DNA of 50,476 nt from Streptomyces sp. NRRL S-118. Its GTDB lineage: Bacteria > Actinomycetota > Actinomycetes > Streptomycetales > Streptomycetaceae. Of this stretch, positions 26,264 to 33,101 are shown in pieces. Below the pieces are notes generated by a model. The model saw only the letters and a list, made by a program, of their open reading frames with translations, was not told where the DNA came from and made no database searches. Within the stretch, counting starts at the first letter, position 1. Each line of letters begins with the position of its first letter. Both the position numbers and the translations under genes were made by a program. Location: assembly GCF_000716335.1 (NCBI RefSeq), contig NZ_KL591008.1, forward strand, positions 272,108 to 322,583, written 5' to 3'.

Positions 26264-27232
26264 ATGACGAAGCGCCCCGTGCTCGTCGTCCTCTACGACG
26301 GCGTGCAGAGCCTGGACGTCACCGGACCGGTGGAGGTGTTCGCCGGAGCGGCCCGCTGCGGTCCCGCCGGTGACGCCTACCCCCTCCGCACCGCCTCGCT
26401 CGACGGCGCGCCCGTGCGCACCTGGAGCGGCCTGCGCCTGGCCGCCGACACCTCCCTCGCCGACGCCGGAGCGCCGCACACCCTGCTGGTGCCCGGCGGC
26501 GAAGGCTCCCTCCGGCCCGACCCGCGGCTGATCGACTGGCTGCGCCTGCACGCCCCGCGTGCCGAGCGCCTGGTCTCCGTCTGCACCGGCGCGCTGCTGC
26601 TCGCCCGGGCGGGCCTCCTCGACGGCCACCGCGTCACCACGCACTGGGCCTTCTGCGACCGCCTCGCCCGTGAGCACCCGGAGGTCACGGTCGACCCGGA
26701 CCCGATCTTCGTACGGGACGGGAAACTGGCGACCTCCGCCGGTGTCACCGCGGGCATCGACCTCGCCCTGGCGCTCGTCGAGGAGGACCTCGGCCGCGAA
26801 GCGGCCCTCACCGTCGCCCGCCACCTCGTGGTCTTCCTGCGCCGCCCCGGCAACCAGGCGCAGTTCAGCGCCCAGCTCGCCGCCCAGACCGCCCGCCGCG
26901 AACCGCTGCGCGAACTGCAGCAGTTCATCACCGAGCACCCGGCCGCCGACCTCTCCGTGGAGGCCCTGGCCTCCCGGGCCCGCCTCTCACCACGCCACTT
27001 CGCCCGCGCCTTCCACGCGGAGACCGGCACGACACCCGGCCGCTACGTCGACCGCGTCCGTCTCGAACACGCCCGCCGCCTCCTGGAGGAGACCGCCGAC
27101 GGCGTCCAGGAAGTGGCACGCGCCTCCGGCTACGGAACGCCGGAGGCCATGCGCCGCGCCTTCGTCAGGACGCTGGGCACCCCGCCGGCCGAGTACCGGC
27201 GGCGCTTCCACGCCCCCCTGCCCACCCGCTGA
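26264..27232 (+). CDS. GlxA-family transcriptional regulator (DJ-1/PfpI plus AraC domains)
   Basis: 322 aa. Residues 1-190 form a DJ-1/PfpI-like domain (VLVVLYDGVQSLDVTGPVEVF; nucleophile-position Cys107 in SVCTGALLLA). Residues 215-322 form an AraC-type double helix-turn-helix (DLSVEALASRARLSPRHFAR, then TPGRYVDRVRLEHARRLLEE and the GYGTPEAMRRAF motif). Start at the ATG at 26264 with GAAGGA 8 nt upstream. Followed after 15 nt by a stand-alone DJ-1/PfpI enzyme, its probable regulatory target. Confidence 0.93.
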   Translation: MTKRPVLVVLYDGVQSLDVTGPVEVFAGAARCGPAGDAYPLRTASLDGAPVRTWSGLRLAADTSLADAGAPHTLLVPGGEGSLRPDPRLIDWLRLHAPRAERLVSVCTGALLLARAGLLDGHRVTTHWAFCDRLAREHPEVTVDPDPIFVRDGKLATSAGVTAGIDLALALVEEDLGREAALTVARHLVVFLRRPGNQAQFSAQLAAQTARREPLRELQQFITEHPAADLSVEALASRARLSPRHFARAFHAETGTTPGRYVDRVRLEHARRLLEETADGVQEVARASGYGTPEAMRRAFVRTLGTPPAEYRRRFHAPLPTR

Positions 27233-27247
27233 AAGGACAGCCTCCGC

Positions 27248-27889
27248 ATGCAGATCGCCTTCCTCCTCTACGACGGCTTCACCGCGCTCGACGCCGTCGG
27301 CCCCTTCGAGATGATCAGCCACCTGCCCGGTGCGGAGACCGTCCTGGTCGCCAAGGAGGCCGGCCCGGTCCGCAACGACCAGGGCAACCTCGCCCTCGTG
27401 GCCGACCGCTCCCTCGCGGAGGTCACCCGGCCGGACATCGTCCTCGTCCCCGGCACCGGCGACTGGGAGCCCGTCGTCCGCGACGAGGAGACCCTCGACT
27501 GGCTGCGCACCGCCGACGCGACGAGCACCTGGACCACCTCCGTGTGCACCGGTGCGCTGATCCTGGGCGCCGCCGGACTCCTCGAAGGCCGCCGCGCCAC
27601 CACCCACTGGCTCTCGCTGGACGAGCTGAAGGCGTACGGGGCCGAGCCGGCGGAGGAGCGGGTCGTCACCGACGGCAAGTACGTCACGGCCGCCGGAGTC
27701 TCCGCCGGCATCGACATGGGCCTGCATCTGCTCGGCCGGATCGCGGGCGACCGGCACGCCCGAACCGTCCAGCTCATCACCGAGTACGACCCGCAGCCCC
27801 CGTACGACGCGGGCTCCCCGGCCAAGGCCCCGGCGGAGATCGTCGCCTTCTGGCGCGACCGCTACGGGCAGGCCCCGGCGCCCCGCTAG
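27248..27889 (+). CDS. DJ-1/PfpI family protein, isonitrile-hydratase-like
   Basis: 213 aa, a single DJ-1/PfpI domain. Cys100 in TSVCTGALILG is the nucleophile-elbow cysteine and Asp15 (TALDAVGPFE) matches the acidic residue used by isonitrile hydratase. The order of motifs (LVPGTGDWE, TTHWLSLDEL, TAAGVSAGIDMGL) is that of the InhA branch rather than of proteases or glyoxalases. Substrate prediction is from family resemblance only. Cotranscribed with the GlxA regulator. Confidence 0.88.
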   Translation: MQIAFLLYDGFTALDAVGPFEMISHLPGAETVLVAKEAGPVRNDQGNLALVADRSLAEVTRPDIVLVPGTGDWEPVVRDEETLDWLRTADATSTWTTSVCTGALILGAAGLLEGRRATTHWLSLDELKAYGAEPAEERVVTDGKYVTAAGVSAGIDMGLHLLGRIAGDRHARTVQLITEYDPQPPYDAGSPAKAPAEIVAFWRDRYGQAPAPR

Positions 27890-27965
27890 GGCATCTCGTC
27901 CGGATCCCGCCGGGCTCGTGACGCCTGCACCTCGCGGCGTTGTCGTCGGTCGTCGCTGCCCCGCC
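27889..27965. repeat. Possible dispersed Streptomyces intergenic repeat
   Basis: Directly after the DJ-1 stop codon: GGGCATCTCGTCCGGATCCC through GGCGTTGTCGTCGGTCGTCG. I remember very similar sequence in intergenic regions of many streptomycetes. Only one copy is present in this window, so this rests on memory. Confidence 0.35.
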
Positions 27966-28054
27966 GTGCGATGCGTCCCCCGGGCCCTGACGGGCCTGGG
28001 GCCCCATGCACCGGACGCCACTGCCCGATCCGGCCCGGTCCGCACGAAAGACCC

Positions 28055-28080
28055 GGGCCCGCGGTCCCGCGCCGCGGCCC
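28055..28080. terminator. Probable terminator between convergent genes
   Basis: GGGCCCGCGG (28055-28064) and CCGCGGCCC (28072-28080) pair with one bulge and a 7-nt loop. It lies between the DJ-1 gene (+) and the crotonase-like gene (-). The rest of 27966-28135 holds only GC-rich sequence. Confidence 0.4.
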
Positions 28081-28135
28081 GCCCGCTCCGGCAGGCCGTG
28101 CGGCCGTACCTCGCGCGGCCCGGCCGGGGCGCCGC

Positions 28136-28894
28136 CTACACGCCGTAGGTGAAGCGCGGCGACCGCCGCTCCAGGAAGGCGGCGATGCCCTCGGCGGTGT
28201 CGTCGCTGCCGCGTGCCTGATCCGCCCAGTGGCCGTCCCGGTCGGTGCGCCCCGCAGCGAACTCCTTCGCCGCCGCCTGGGTCAGCTGGGAACGGGAGGC
28301 GAGGATCCTGGTGAACTCCGCCACCCGTTTGCCGAGCTGCCCGGCCGGCAGCACCTCGTCCACCAGGCCGGTGCGCAGCGCCCGGTCGGTGTCGATCAAC
28401 TCACCGGAGAAGAGCAGGTACTTGGCGGCCGAGGGACCCACCAGGGAGACCAGCCGACGGGTGGACGACGCCGGGTAGACGATGCCGAGCTTCGCCGGGG
28501 TCACGCCGAACAGCGCGCCCTCCTCGGCGAACCGCAGGTCGCAGGCGGCCGCGAGCTGGCTGCCGCCGCCCACGCAGTAGCCGCGCACGGCGGCGAGCGA
28601 CGGCTTGGGGAAGGCGGCCAGCGCCTCTTCGGCACGCACCGCGAGGGCCTGCTGCTCGTCGCCCGGTTCGCGCAGCGACGCGATGTCCGCGCCGGCGCAG
28701 AAGGTGGTGCCCGCGCCGGTGAGCACCAGGACCCGGACGGCGCGGTCGGCGGCCAGCTCCGCGAGGAGCCCGGGCAGCGCCCGCCACATGGCGGCCGTCA
28801 TCGCGTTGCGCTTGGCGGGGTTGCTGATGACGACCGTGGCGACGCCGTCCGTGACGCTGTGCTCCAGCTGCGGCTGCTGCTCCGTGCGCTCCAT
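28136..28894 (-). CDS. Crotonase (enoyl-CoA hydratase/isomerase) superfamily protein
   Basis: 252 aa. Crotonase-fold motifs are clear: NPAKRNAMTAAMW, the oxyanion-hole segments TTFCAGADI and RGYCVGGGSQLAAACDLRF, and STRRLVSLVG. Neither catalytic Glu of hydratases appears: the first aligns with Gln113 (GGGSQLA) and the second with about Ala134 (GVTPAKLG). Normal water addition is therefore doubtful, and the protein is better called a crotonase-superfamily member of unknown reaction. Start at MERTEQQPQLEHS: TAGCAT ends 7 nt upstream, a leaderless layout. A longer in-frame start would run through the promoter. Confidence 0.87.
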   Translation of the reverse strand: MERTEQQPQLEHSVTDGVATVVISNPAKRNAMTAAMWRALPGLLAELAADRAVRVLVLTGAGTTFCAGADIASLREPGDEQQALAVRAEEALAAFPKPSLAAVRGYCVGGGSQLAAACDLRFAEEGALFGVTPAKLGIVYPASSTRRLVSLVGPSAAKYLLFSGELIDTDRALRTGLVDEVLPAGQLGKRVAEFTRILASRSQLTQAAAKEFAAGRTDRDGHWADQARGSDDTAEGIAAFLERRSPRFTYGV

Positions 28895-28901
28895 GCGCCG
28901 G

Positions 28902-28907
28902 ATGCTA
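28902..28907 (-). promoter_or_regulatory. -10 box of a leaderless promoter (crotonase-like gene)
   Basis: TAGCAT on the minus strand, 7 nt before the ATG at 28894, no Shine-Dalgarno sequence. Confidence 0.5.
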
Positions 28908-28919
28908 TCCGGCGGGCCC

Positions 28920-28931
28920 GATCGTACGATC
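28920..28931. promoter_or_regulatory. Perfect 12-bp palindrome upstream of the crotonase-like gene
   Basis: GATCGTACGATC, about 13 nt upstream of the -10 box on the minus strand, overlapping where a -35 would lie. Also upstream of the divergent small gene at 28978. Candidate operator. Confidence 0.4.
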
Positions 28932-28977
28932 AAGAAGGGGGCGCCGTCCGGACGAGCGACAAGCAAGGAGGCGCGTG

Positions 28978-29253
28978 ATGACCGGTACGACTCCGCCGCC
29001 CGGCCCCACTCCCACCCCCGATCCCGCTCCGGATCCCACCCCATCTCCCGGCCCCGGCCCTTCCCCCGGCCGGGTCCGGGAGGGGGAGCCCGGACCCGAG
29101 GCGGTGCGCCGGGAGGGCAGGCGGCTCAGCCGCAGCTTCGGTGCCGCAGGATCGTTTCCCTCGTGTCGACAAAGATGTCAGAAGACAATCCCGAGCGGTC
29201 GAACACCTGACTTTGGCATATCCACCCGGTCGGAATCCGTCGATAGTCGTTGA
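28978..29253 (+). CDS. Possible small Pro-rich protein, unknown
   Basis: 91 aa. AGGAGG lies exactly 6 nt before the ATG, the best ribosome-binding site in this part of the window. The first 31 residues are a Pro/Thr/Asp low-complexity run (TPPPGPTPTPDPAPDPTPSP). The middle is Arg/Glu-rich, and the last 35 residues fall in lower-GC sequence that looks intergenic, so the end may have arisen by frameshift or loss of an earlier stop. Divergent from the crotonase-like gene. Confidence 0.4.
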   Translation: MTGTTPPPGPTPTPDPAPDPTPSPGPGPSPGRVREGEPGPEAVRREGRRLSRSFGAAGSFPSCRQRCQKTIPSGRTPDFGISTRSESVDSR

Positions 29254-29264
29254 CTTCTGGTCAA
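29250..29264. promoter_or_regulatory. Inverted repeat upstream of the regulatory ATPase gene
   Basis: TTGAC-ttctg-GTCAA, a perfect 5+5 repeat in a lower-GC stretch 40 nt before the GTG start. TTGACT could be read as a -35 or as a protein-binding half site. Confidence 0.45.
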
Positions 29265-29303
29265 CAGCCAGGCCGGAGGCGGCTCACTCCCAACACTCGA
29301 TGC

Positions 29304-29804
29304 GTGGCGACAATCGAGCACGAGGGTGAGAGCCGGACCATCGAGAGCCGTGGGGGAACCCCGGCACGGCCACCGGTGTACGAAGGGGTCTGGCGTTTCA
29401 CCGCTCCCGCCGTCGACCTCTCCGTACCCCAGGCCCGGCACGCCGTCAGGGATCTGCTGAAACGTCAAGGCGTCCCCGCCCACGACGACGTCGTACAGGG
29501 ACTGCTGCTGATCGTCTCCGAGCTGGTGACCAACGCCGTGCGGCACGCGGCACTGTTGTCGCCCGAGGTCGCGGTCGAGGTGGGGATCGGCACCGAGTGG
29601 ATCCGGGTGTCCGTCGAGGACAACCACCCCTACCGCCCCAAGGCGCTGGAGTCGGACGCCGCCCGCACGGGCGGGCGCGGACTGATGCTGGTCCGGGAGA
29701 TCACGCGCGAGGCCGGTGGTGTGTGCGACGTCGAGCACACGGCGAGCGGCGGCAAGATCGTCTGGGCGGCGCTGCCGCTCAGACCCGGCCCGGCCGAGCC
29801 CTGA
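29304..29804 (+). CDS. RsbW-like ATP-binding regulatory protein (HATPase_c_2)
   Basis: 166 aa. GHKL ATPase motifs: N-box LLLIVSELVTNAVRHA, G1 VEDNHPYRP (usual DNG/DxGxG position reduced), and G2 TGGRGLMLVREIT. This is the single-domain type found in anti-sigma factors and related partner-switching proteins; streptomycetes have dozens. I start at GTG 29304 (VATIEHEGESRT); a longer in-frame frame reaches 29250 but runs through promoter-like sequence. No clear ribosome-binding site. No anti-anti-sigma or sigma gene is adjacent, so its partner is unknown. Confidence 0.85.
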   Translation: MATIEHEGESRTIESRGGTPARPPVYEGVWRFTAPAVDLSVPQARHAVRDLLKRQGVPAHDDVVQGLLLIVSELVTNAVRHAALLSPEVAVEVGIGTEWIRVSVEDNHPYRPKALESDAARTGGRGLMLVREITREAGGVCDVEHTASGGKIVWAALPLRPGPAEP

Positions 29805-29844
29805 ACCCCGTCACCGGAGCCCAGGGCACGGCCTCGCGCGTGGC

Positions 29845-30438
29845 TCACCAGCCGCCGCTCTCCCCGGTCAGTTCCTTGATCGCCGGACGCGCCGCGTCCA
29901 GCACCGTCATGAACCAGGCCGAGAACGGCGCCGACGCGTGCCGGTCCTCCAGCTCCTGCGCCGTCACGAACGCCGTCTCCTCCACCTCCTGCGGATCCGG
30001 CCGCAGCGGAGCCTGCACCATCCCGACGAAGAGGTGGTTGTACTCCTGCTCCACCAGACCCGACGCCGGGTCCGGGTGGTTGTAGCGGACCGTGCCCGCC
30101 TCGGCGAGCAGCGACGGCGACACGCCCAGCTCCTCGTGCACCCGCCGGGAGGCCGCCGCGAACGGCGCCTCGCCCGGATAGGGATGCCCGCAGCACGTGT
30201 TCGACCACACGCCGGGGGAGTGGTACTTCCCCAGCGCCCGCCGCTGCAGCAGCAGCCGGCCCGCCTCGTCGAAGAGGAACACCGAGAAGGCGCGGTGGAG
30301 CTGCCCCGGCGCCTGGTGGGCGGCGAGCTTCTCCGCGGTGCCGATGGTGGTGCCGTCCTCGTCGACCAGTTCGAGCATGATCGAGGGCTTGACTCCGTTC
30401 GACGAGTTGTTCGCCGCGGTGGCTGGTGTGATCGGCAT
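29845..30438 (-). CDS. idi: Isopentenyl-diphosphate delta-isomerase, type 1
   Basis: 197-aa cytoplasmic Nudix-fold enzyme interconverting IPP and DMAPP. The catalytic cysteine motif TCCGHP (Cys83), the Nudix-type RRVHEELG and the EYNHLFVG segment are present; length is right for type 1. Start at MPITPATAANNSS with GAAGGA 5 nt upstream. In context it balances the isoprenoid precursors used by the hopanoid operon 11 kb away. It lies downstream of the methyltransferase-acetyltransferase gene on the same strand (120-nt gap). Confidence 0.95.
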   Translation of the reverse strand: MPITPATAANNSSNGVKPSIMLELVDEDGTTIGTAEKLAAHQAPGQLHRAFSVFLFDEAGRLLLQRRALGKYHSPGVWSNTCCGHPYPGEAPFAAASRRVHEELGVSPSLLAEAGTVRYNHPDPASGLVEQEYNHLFVGMVQAPLRPDPQEVEETAFVTAQELEDRHASAPFSAWFMTVLDAARPAIKELTGESGGW

Positions 30439-30558
30439 GACCATCCTTCGCTTCGGTTCCCGGCCCTGTGGGGCAGTCTCAGTCTGCCGCACAAAAGCCG
30501 CTTGTCGGCACACGTCGGCCCGCGCCCGTGATGTCTGAGCCACCGGAGTGACGGGAGG

Positions 30559-31815
30559 TCAGACGCCGAAGGCCGGCGGATAGTGGATCCTGCCCCGCGG
30601 AACGGGTCCCGAAGAGTCCATGACCAGCGCCATCATCGCCTCGTCCGGCACCTCGAAGGGCGCATCGATCCCGTACCGGGAGGCCGGGGCGAATCCGAAG
30701 CGCGGGTAGTACTCCGGATGGCCGAGAACCAGTACCAGCCGCTCCCCGCGCAGCCGCGCGGCGTCCAGCACCGCCCGCACCACCGCCTGACCCGCGCCCT
30801 GCCGCTGGTACGCGGGTGCCACGGAGACCGGCGCGAGCGCCGCCGCCGGAGCGCCGCCGACCCGGCAGCGGGTGATCAGCGCGTGCGCCGCCACCGTGCC
30901 GTCCGGGGCCTGGGCGACGTACGACAGGCCGGGCAGCCAGGCGGCCGGATCCTCGCGCAGGGCGTCGACCAGGTCGGCCTCCGCCCCGGTGGTGAAGGCC
31001 GCGGCCGTGACCTCCCGTACGGCGCCCCGGTCGGCGTCCGTCTCCGGCCGGGTGTGCCAGCGGGCGTCGGCGGGCCGCAGGGCGTAGCCCCGGTAGCCGT
31101 ACTCGGTGCCGTGCTCGCGGCGCAGGGCGATCTCCGCGCGCGTGGCGGCGAGGGCCTCGGCCATGCCGGGCGCCGACGGATCGGCGGCATCGGCCCGGGC
31201 ATCGAGCGGCCCGTAGTACTCGTCCCAGTCGCTCTCGGGCTGCAGGTGCGTGCCGAGGACGTGGTACCCGGCCGCGACCGCCGCCGCCGTGTTGGCGGCG
31301 GAGGTGCGCAACGGGTAGTGGGCGTCCCAGAACGCCCGCGCCGCGGCGGACGGCTCTCCGGCTGTCCACTCGCACTCGGTGACGACGAGCGCGCCGCCGG
31401 GGGCGAGCAGTCGCCGCCACGAGCGCAGCGCGCGGTCGAAGCCGATCGCGTACGCCGAGCTCTCCGCCCAGACGAGGTCGAAGGACCCGTCGGGGTACGG
31501 CAGCTCGGCCATGTCGGCCGCGACCGTACGGACGGACGCGGCGAGCCCGCGGTCGGCCGCGGCCCGCCGCAGCTCGGCCAGGAACGGTTCGTGCAGGTCG
31601 ACGGCCGTCACCTCGGCACCGGCCTCGGCGGCCAGCAGCAGCGCGGCGCGGCCGGGACCGCAGCCGAGGTCGAGCACCCGCGGACGCGCCGGGAGCGTGC
31701 CGGCGGCAGCGGCGAGACCGAGCAGTCGGCGGGTGGTGTCGTCGGAACCGGGTCCCTGCCGCGGCAGACCGTGGTGCAGGGAGAAGAAAGCATCGTGCAG
31801 AGCGTTGTCGGACAA
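30559..31815 (-). CDS. Fusion of SAM-dependent methyltransferase and GNAT acetyltransferase
   Basis: 418 aa. Residues 1-240: class I methyltransferase with motif I VLDLGCGPG (47-55), acidic VDLHEP and the FDLVWAESSAYAIGF segment resembling small-molecule methyltransferases. Residues 255-418: GNAT domain with the acetyl-CoA loop VAPAYQRQGAGQAVV and the C-terminal LGHPEYYPRFGF motif of the YhbS branch. TTG start at 31815 with AAGGG 8 nt upstream. A 19-codon open frame and a strong hairpin precede it. The substrate is unknown; the pairing suggests modification of one small molecule by both groups or self-protection. Confidence 0.88.
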   Translation of the reverse strand: MSDNALHDAFFSLHHGLPRQGPGSDDTTRRLLGLAAAAGTLPARPRVLDLGCGPGRAALLLAAEAGAEVTAVDLHEPFLAELRRAAADRGLAASVRTVAADMAELPYPDGSFDLVWAESSAYAIGFDRALRSWRRLLAPGGALVVTECEWTAGEPSAAARAFWDAHYPLRTSAANTAAAVAAGYHVLGTHLQPESDWDEYYGPLDARADAADPSAPGMAEALAATRAEIALRREHGTEYGYRGYALRPADARWHTRPETDADRGAVREVTAAAFTTGAEADLVDALREDPAAWLPGLSYVAQAPDGTVAAHALITRCRVGGAPAAALAPVSVAPAYQRQGAGQAVVRAVLDAARLRGERLVLVLGHPEYYPRFGFAPASRYGIDAPFEVPDEAMMALVMDSSGPVPRGRIHYPPAFGV

Positions 31816-31858
31816 CGTGGAAACCCTTGGTGTGAGGCGGGCCCCGGCCGACGTACGG

Positions 31859-31896
31859 GACCGCCGGTCCTCACTCGTGGAACGAGGACCGGGGTC
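31859..31896 (-). promoter_or_regulatory. Leader hairpin before the methyltransferase-GNAT gene
   Basis: Arms CCGGTCCTC (31864-31872) and GAGGACCGG (31884-31892) pair perfectly; GACC/GGTC extend the stem outward past one mismatch. It lies between the small open frame and the TTG start. No U-run follows, so translational control or weak attenuation is more likely than simple termination. Confidence 0.55.
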
Positions 31897-31910
31897 TTTC
31901 GCAGATCAGG

Positions 31911-31970
31911 TCAGCCGAGCACCCGAGGCTGAGGTTCGAGCTCGAGCGGGAAGGTCACCGCGACAGTCAT
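31911..31970 (-). CDS. Candidate 19-aa leader peptide
   Basis: ATG at 31970 with AGGAG 9 nt upstream, reading MTVAVTFPLELEPQPRVLG and stopping at TGA 31911. It precedes the methyltransferase-GNAT start by 95 nt. Its start region (GCTGAGGTT, 31972-31980) can pair with its own 3' half (31928-31936), so folding and translation of the frame are mutually exclusive. No similar peptide is known to me. Confidence 0.45.
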   Translation of the reverse strand: MTVAVTFPLELEPQPRVLG

Positions 31971-32011
31971 CAACCTCAGCTCCTCTCACAGGCATGGACC
32001 GGACAACCGTA

Positions 32012-32953
32012 TCAGTGGCAGAGCCTCGCCTCGTGCTCCGCGTGACCGCTCGGCTCCAGCTGGAACGTGCAGTGCTCGACGTCGAAGTGGTCGCCCAGGC
32101 AGTGCTGCAGGTCGTGGAGTATCTTCTCGTGCCCCACCGCGTCCAGCGCGCTCGGATCGACGACCACGTGCGCCGAGAGGACCGGCATCCCGGACGTGAT
32201 CGTCCACGCGTGCAGGTCGTGGACGTCCTCCACCCCCGGCAGCGCCAGCATGTGGGCGCGCACCTCCGCCATGTCCACGCCCTTGGGCGCCGCCTCGAGC
32301 AGCACGTCGAGGGTCTCGCGCAGCAGCTTCACCGTGCGCGGCACGATCATCAGGCCGATCACCAGCGAGGCGATCGGGTCGGCGGCCTGCCAGCCGGTGG
32401 TGAGGATGACGCCCGCCGCGATCAGCACCGTCACCGAGCCGAGCGCGTCGGCCAGCACCTCCAGATACGCCCCGCGCACATTGAGGCTCTCCTGCTGCCC
32501 CCGCACCAGCAGGGAGAGGGAGATCATGTTGGCGATCAGGCCGAACAGCGCGAACGCGATCGTCAGGCCCCCCTTGGTCCCGGCCGGCGTGATGAACCGC
32601 TGCACCGCCTCGAAGAGCAGGAAGCCGCCGGCACCGAGCAGCAGCAGGCAGTTCGCCAGCGCGGCGAGGATCTCGGCCCGGGCGTACCCGTAGGTGCGCT
32701 TCGCGGTGGCGGGGCGGCCGGCGAAGTGGATCGCCATCAGGGCCATCGCCAGGCCGACCGCGTCGGTCGCCATGTGCGTGGCGTCCGCGATCAGCGCCAG
32801 GGAGTCGGCCATGACGCCGCCGATGATCTCGGCCACCATGACACAGAGCGTGATCGTGAGCGCGATCCGCAGCCGGCCCTTGTACGCGGCGGCCGCGGTG
32901 CCGGTCGGCGGCGGGCCCCCGTGCGTATGCCCGTGGTCGTGCCCAGCCCCCAT
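32012..32953 (-). CDS. Cation diffusion facilitator (CDF) metal exporter
   Basis: 313-aa inner-membrane antiporter for a divalent metal such as zinc. A His-rich N-terminus (GHDHGHTHGG) precedes six helices with the transport-site residues in DATHMATD (helix 2) and LADALGS (helix 5). The C-terminal cytoplasmic domain carries VEDVHDLHAW and ends GHAEHEARLCH. Start at MGAGHDHG with GGAGG 6 nt upstream. A metal-regulator-like inverted repeat spans the predicted transcription start. Confidence 0.94.
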   Translation of the reverse strand: MGAGHDHGHTHGGPPPTGTAAAAYKGRLRIALTITLCVMVAEIIGGVMADSLALIADATHMATDAVGLAMALMAIHFAGRPATAKRTYGYARAEILAALANCLLLLGAGGFLLFEAVQRFITPAGTKGGLTIAFALFGLIANMISLSLLVRGQQESLNVRGAYLEVLADALGSVTVLIAAGVILTTGWQAADPIASLVIGLMIVPRTVKLLRETLDVLLEAAPKGVDMAEVRAHMLALPGVEDVHDLHAWTITSGMPVLSAHVVVDPSALDAVGHEKILHDLQHCLGDHFDVEHCTFQLEPSGHAEHEARLCH

Positions 32954-32965
32954 GCGATGCCTCCA

Positions 32966-32993
32966 GCCGCTCGACAACACCTGTTCGAGCGGC
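32966..32993. promoter_or_regulatory. Inverted repeat at the CDF promoter, ArsR/SmtB-like
   Basis: GCCGCTCGA (32966-32974) and TCGAGCGGC (32985-32993) pair perfectly around 10 nt. On the minus strand the centre reads TCGAACAGGTGTTGTCGA, close to the GAACA..TGTTC core bound by ArsR/SmtB metal sensors. It may act as DNA operator or, in RNA, as a hairpin just before the ribosome-binding site. Confidence 0.5.
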
Positions 32994-32994
32994 C

Positions 32995-33023
32995 AGTGAA
33001 CTACGGGTGGGGGGTATGTGCAA
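32995..33023 (-). promoter_or_regulatory. Putative promoter of the CDF exporter gene
   Basis: TTGCAC (33023-33018), 17-nt spacer, TTCACT (33000-32995) on the minus strand. The start near 32988 would lie within the inverted repeat. Confidence 0.4.
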
Positions 33024-33049
33024 GCCGGGACTGAACACCGTTGTCATAT

Positions 33050-33083
33050 GCTCTGACCTGCGGTGATGCCCGCAGGTCAGAGC
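33050..33083 (-). terminator. Intrinsic terminator after galE
   Basis: GCTCTGACCTGC (33050-33061) and GCAGGTCAGAGC (33072-33083) form a perfect 12-bp stem with a 10-nt loop, 18 nt beyond the galE stop. Confidence 0.88.
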
Positions 33084-33101
33084 GCCGGCCCCGCCGGATC
33101 G

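Noticed and set aside
29250..29303. Longer N-terminus for the RsbW-like ATPase
   Set aside because: The extra 18 codons cover lower-GC promoter-like sequence including the TTGAC/GTCAA repeat; the GTG at 29304 gives a normal start for the family.
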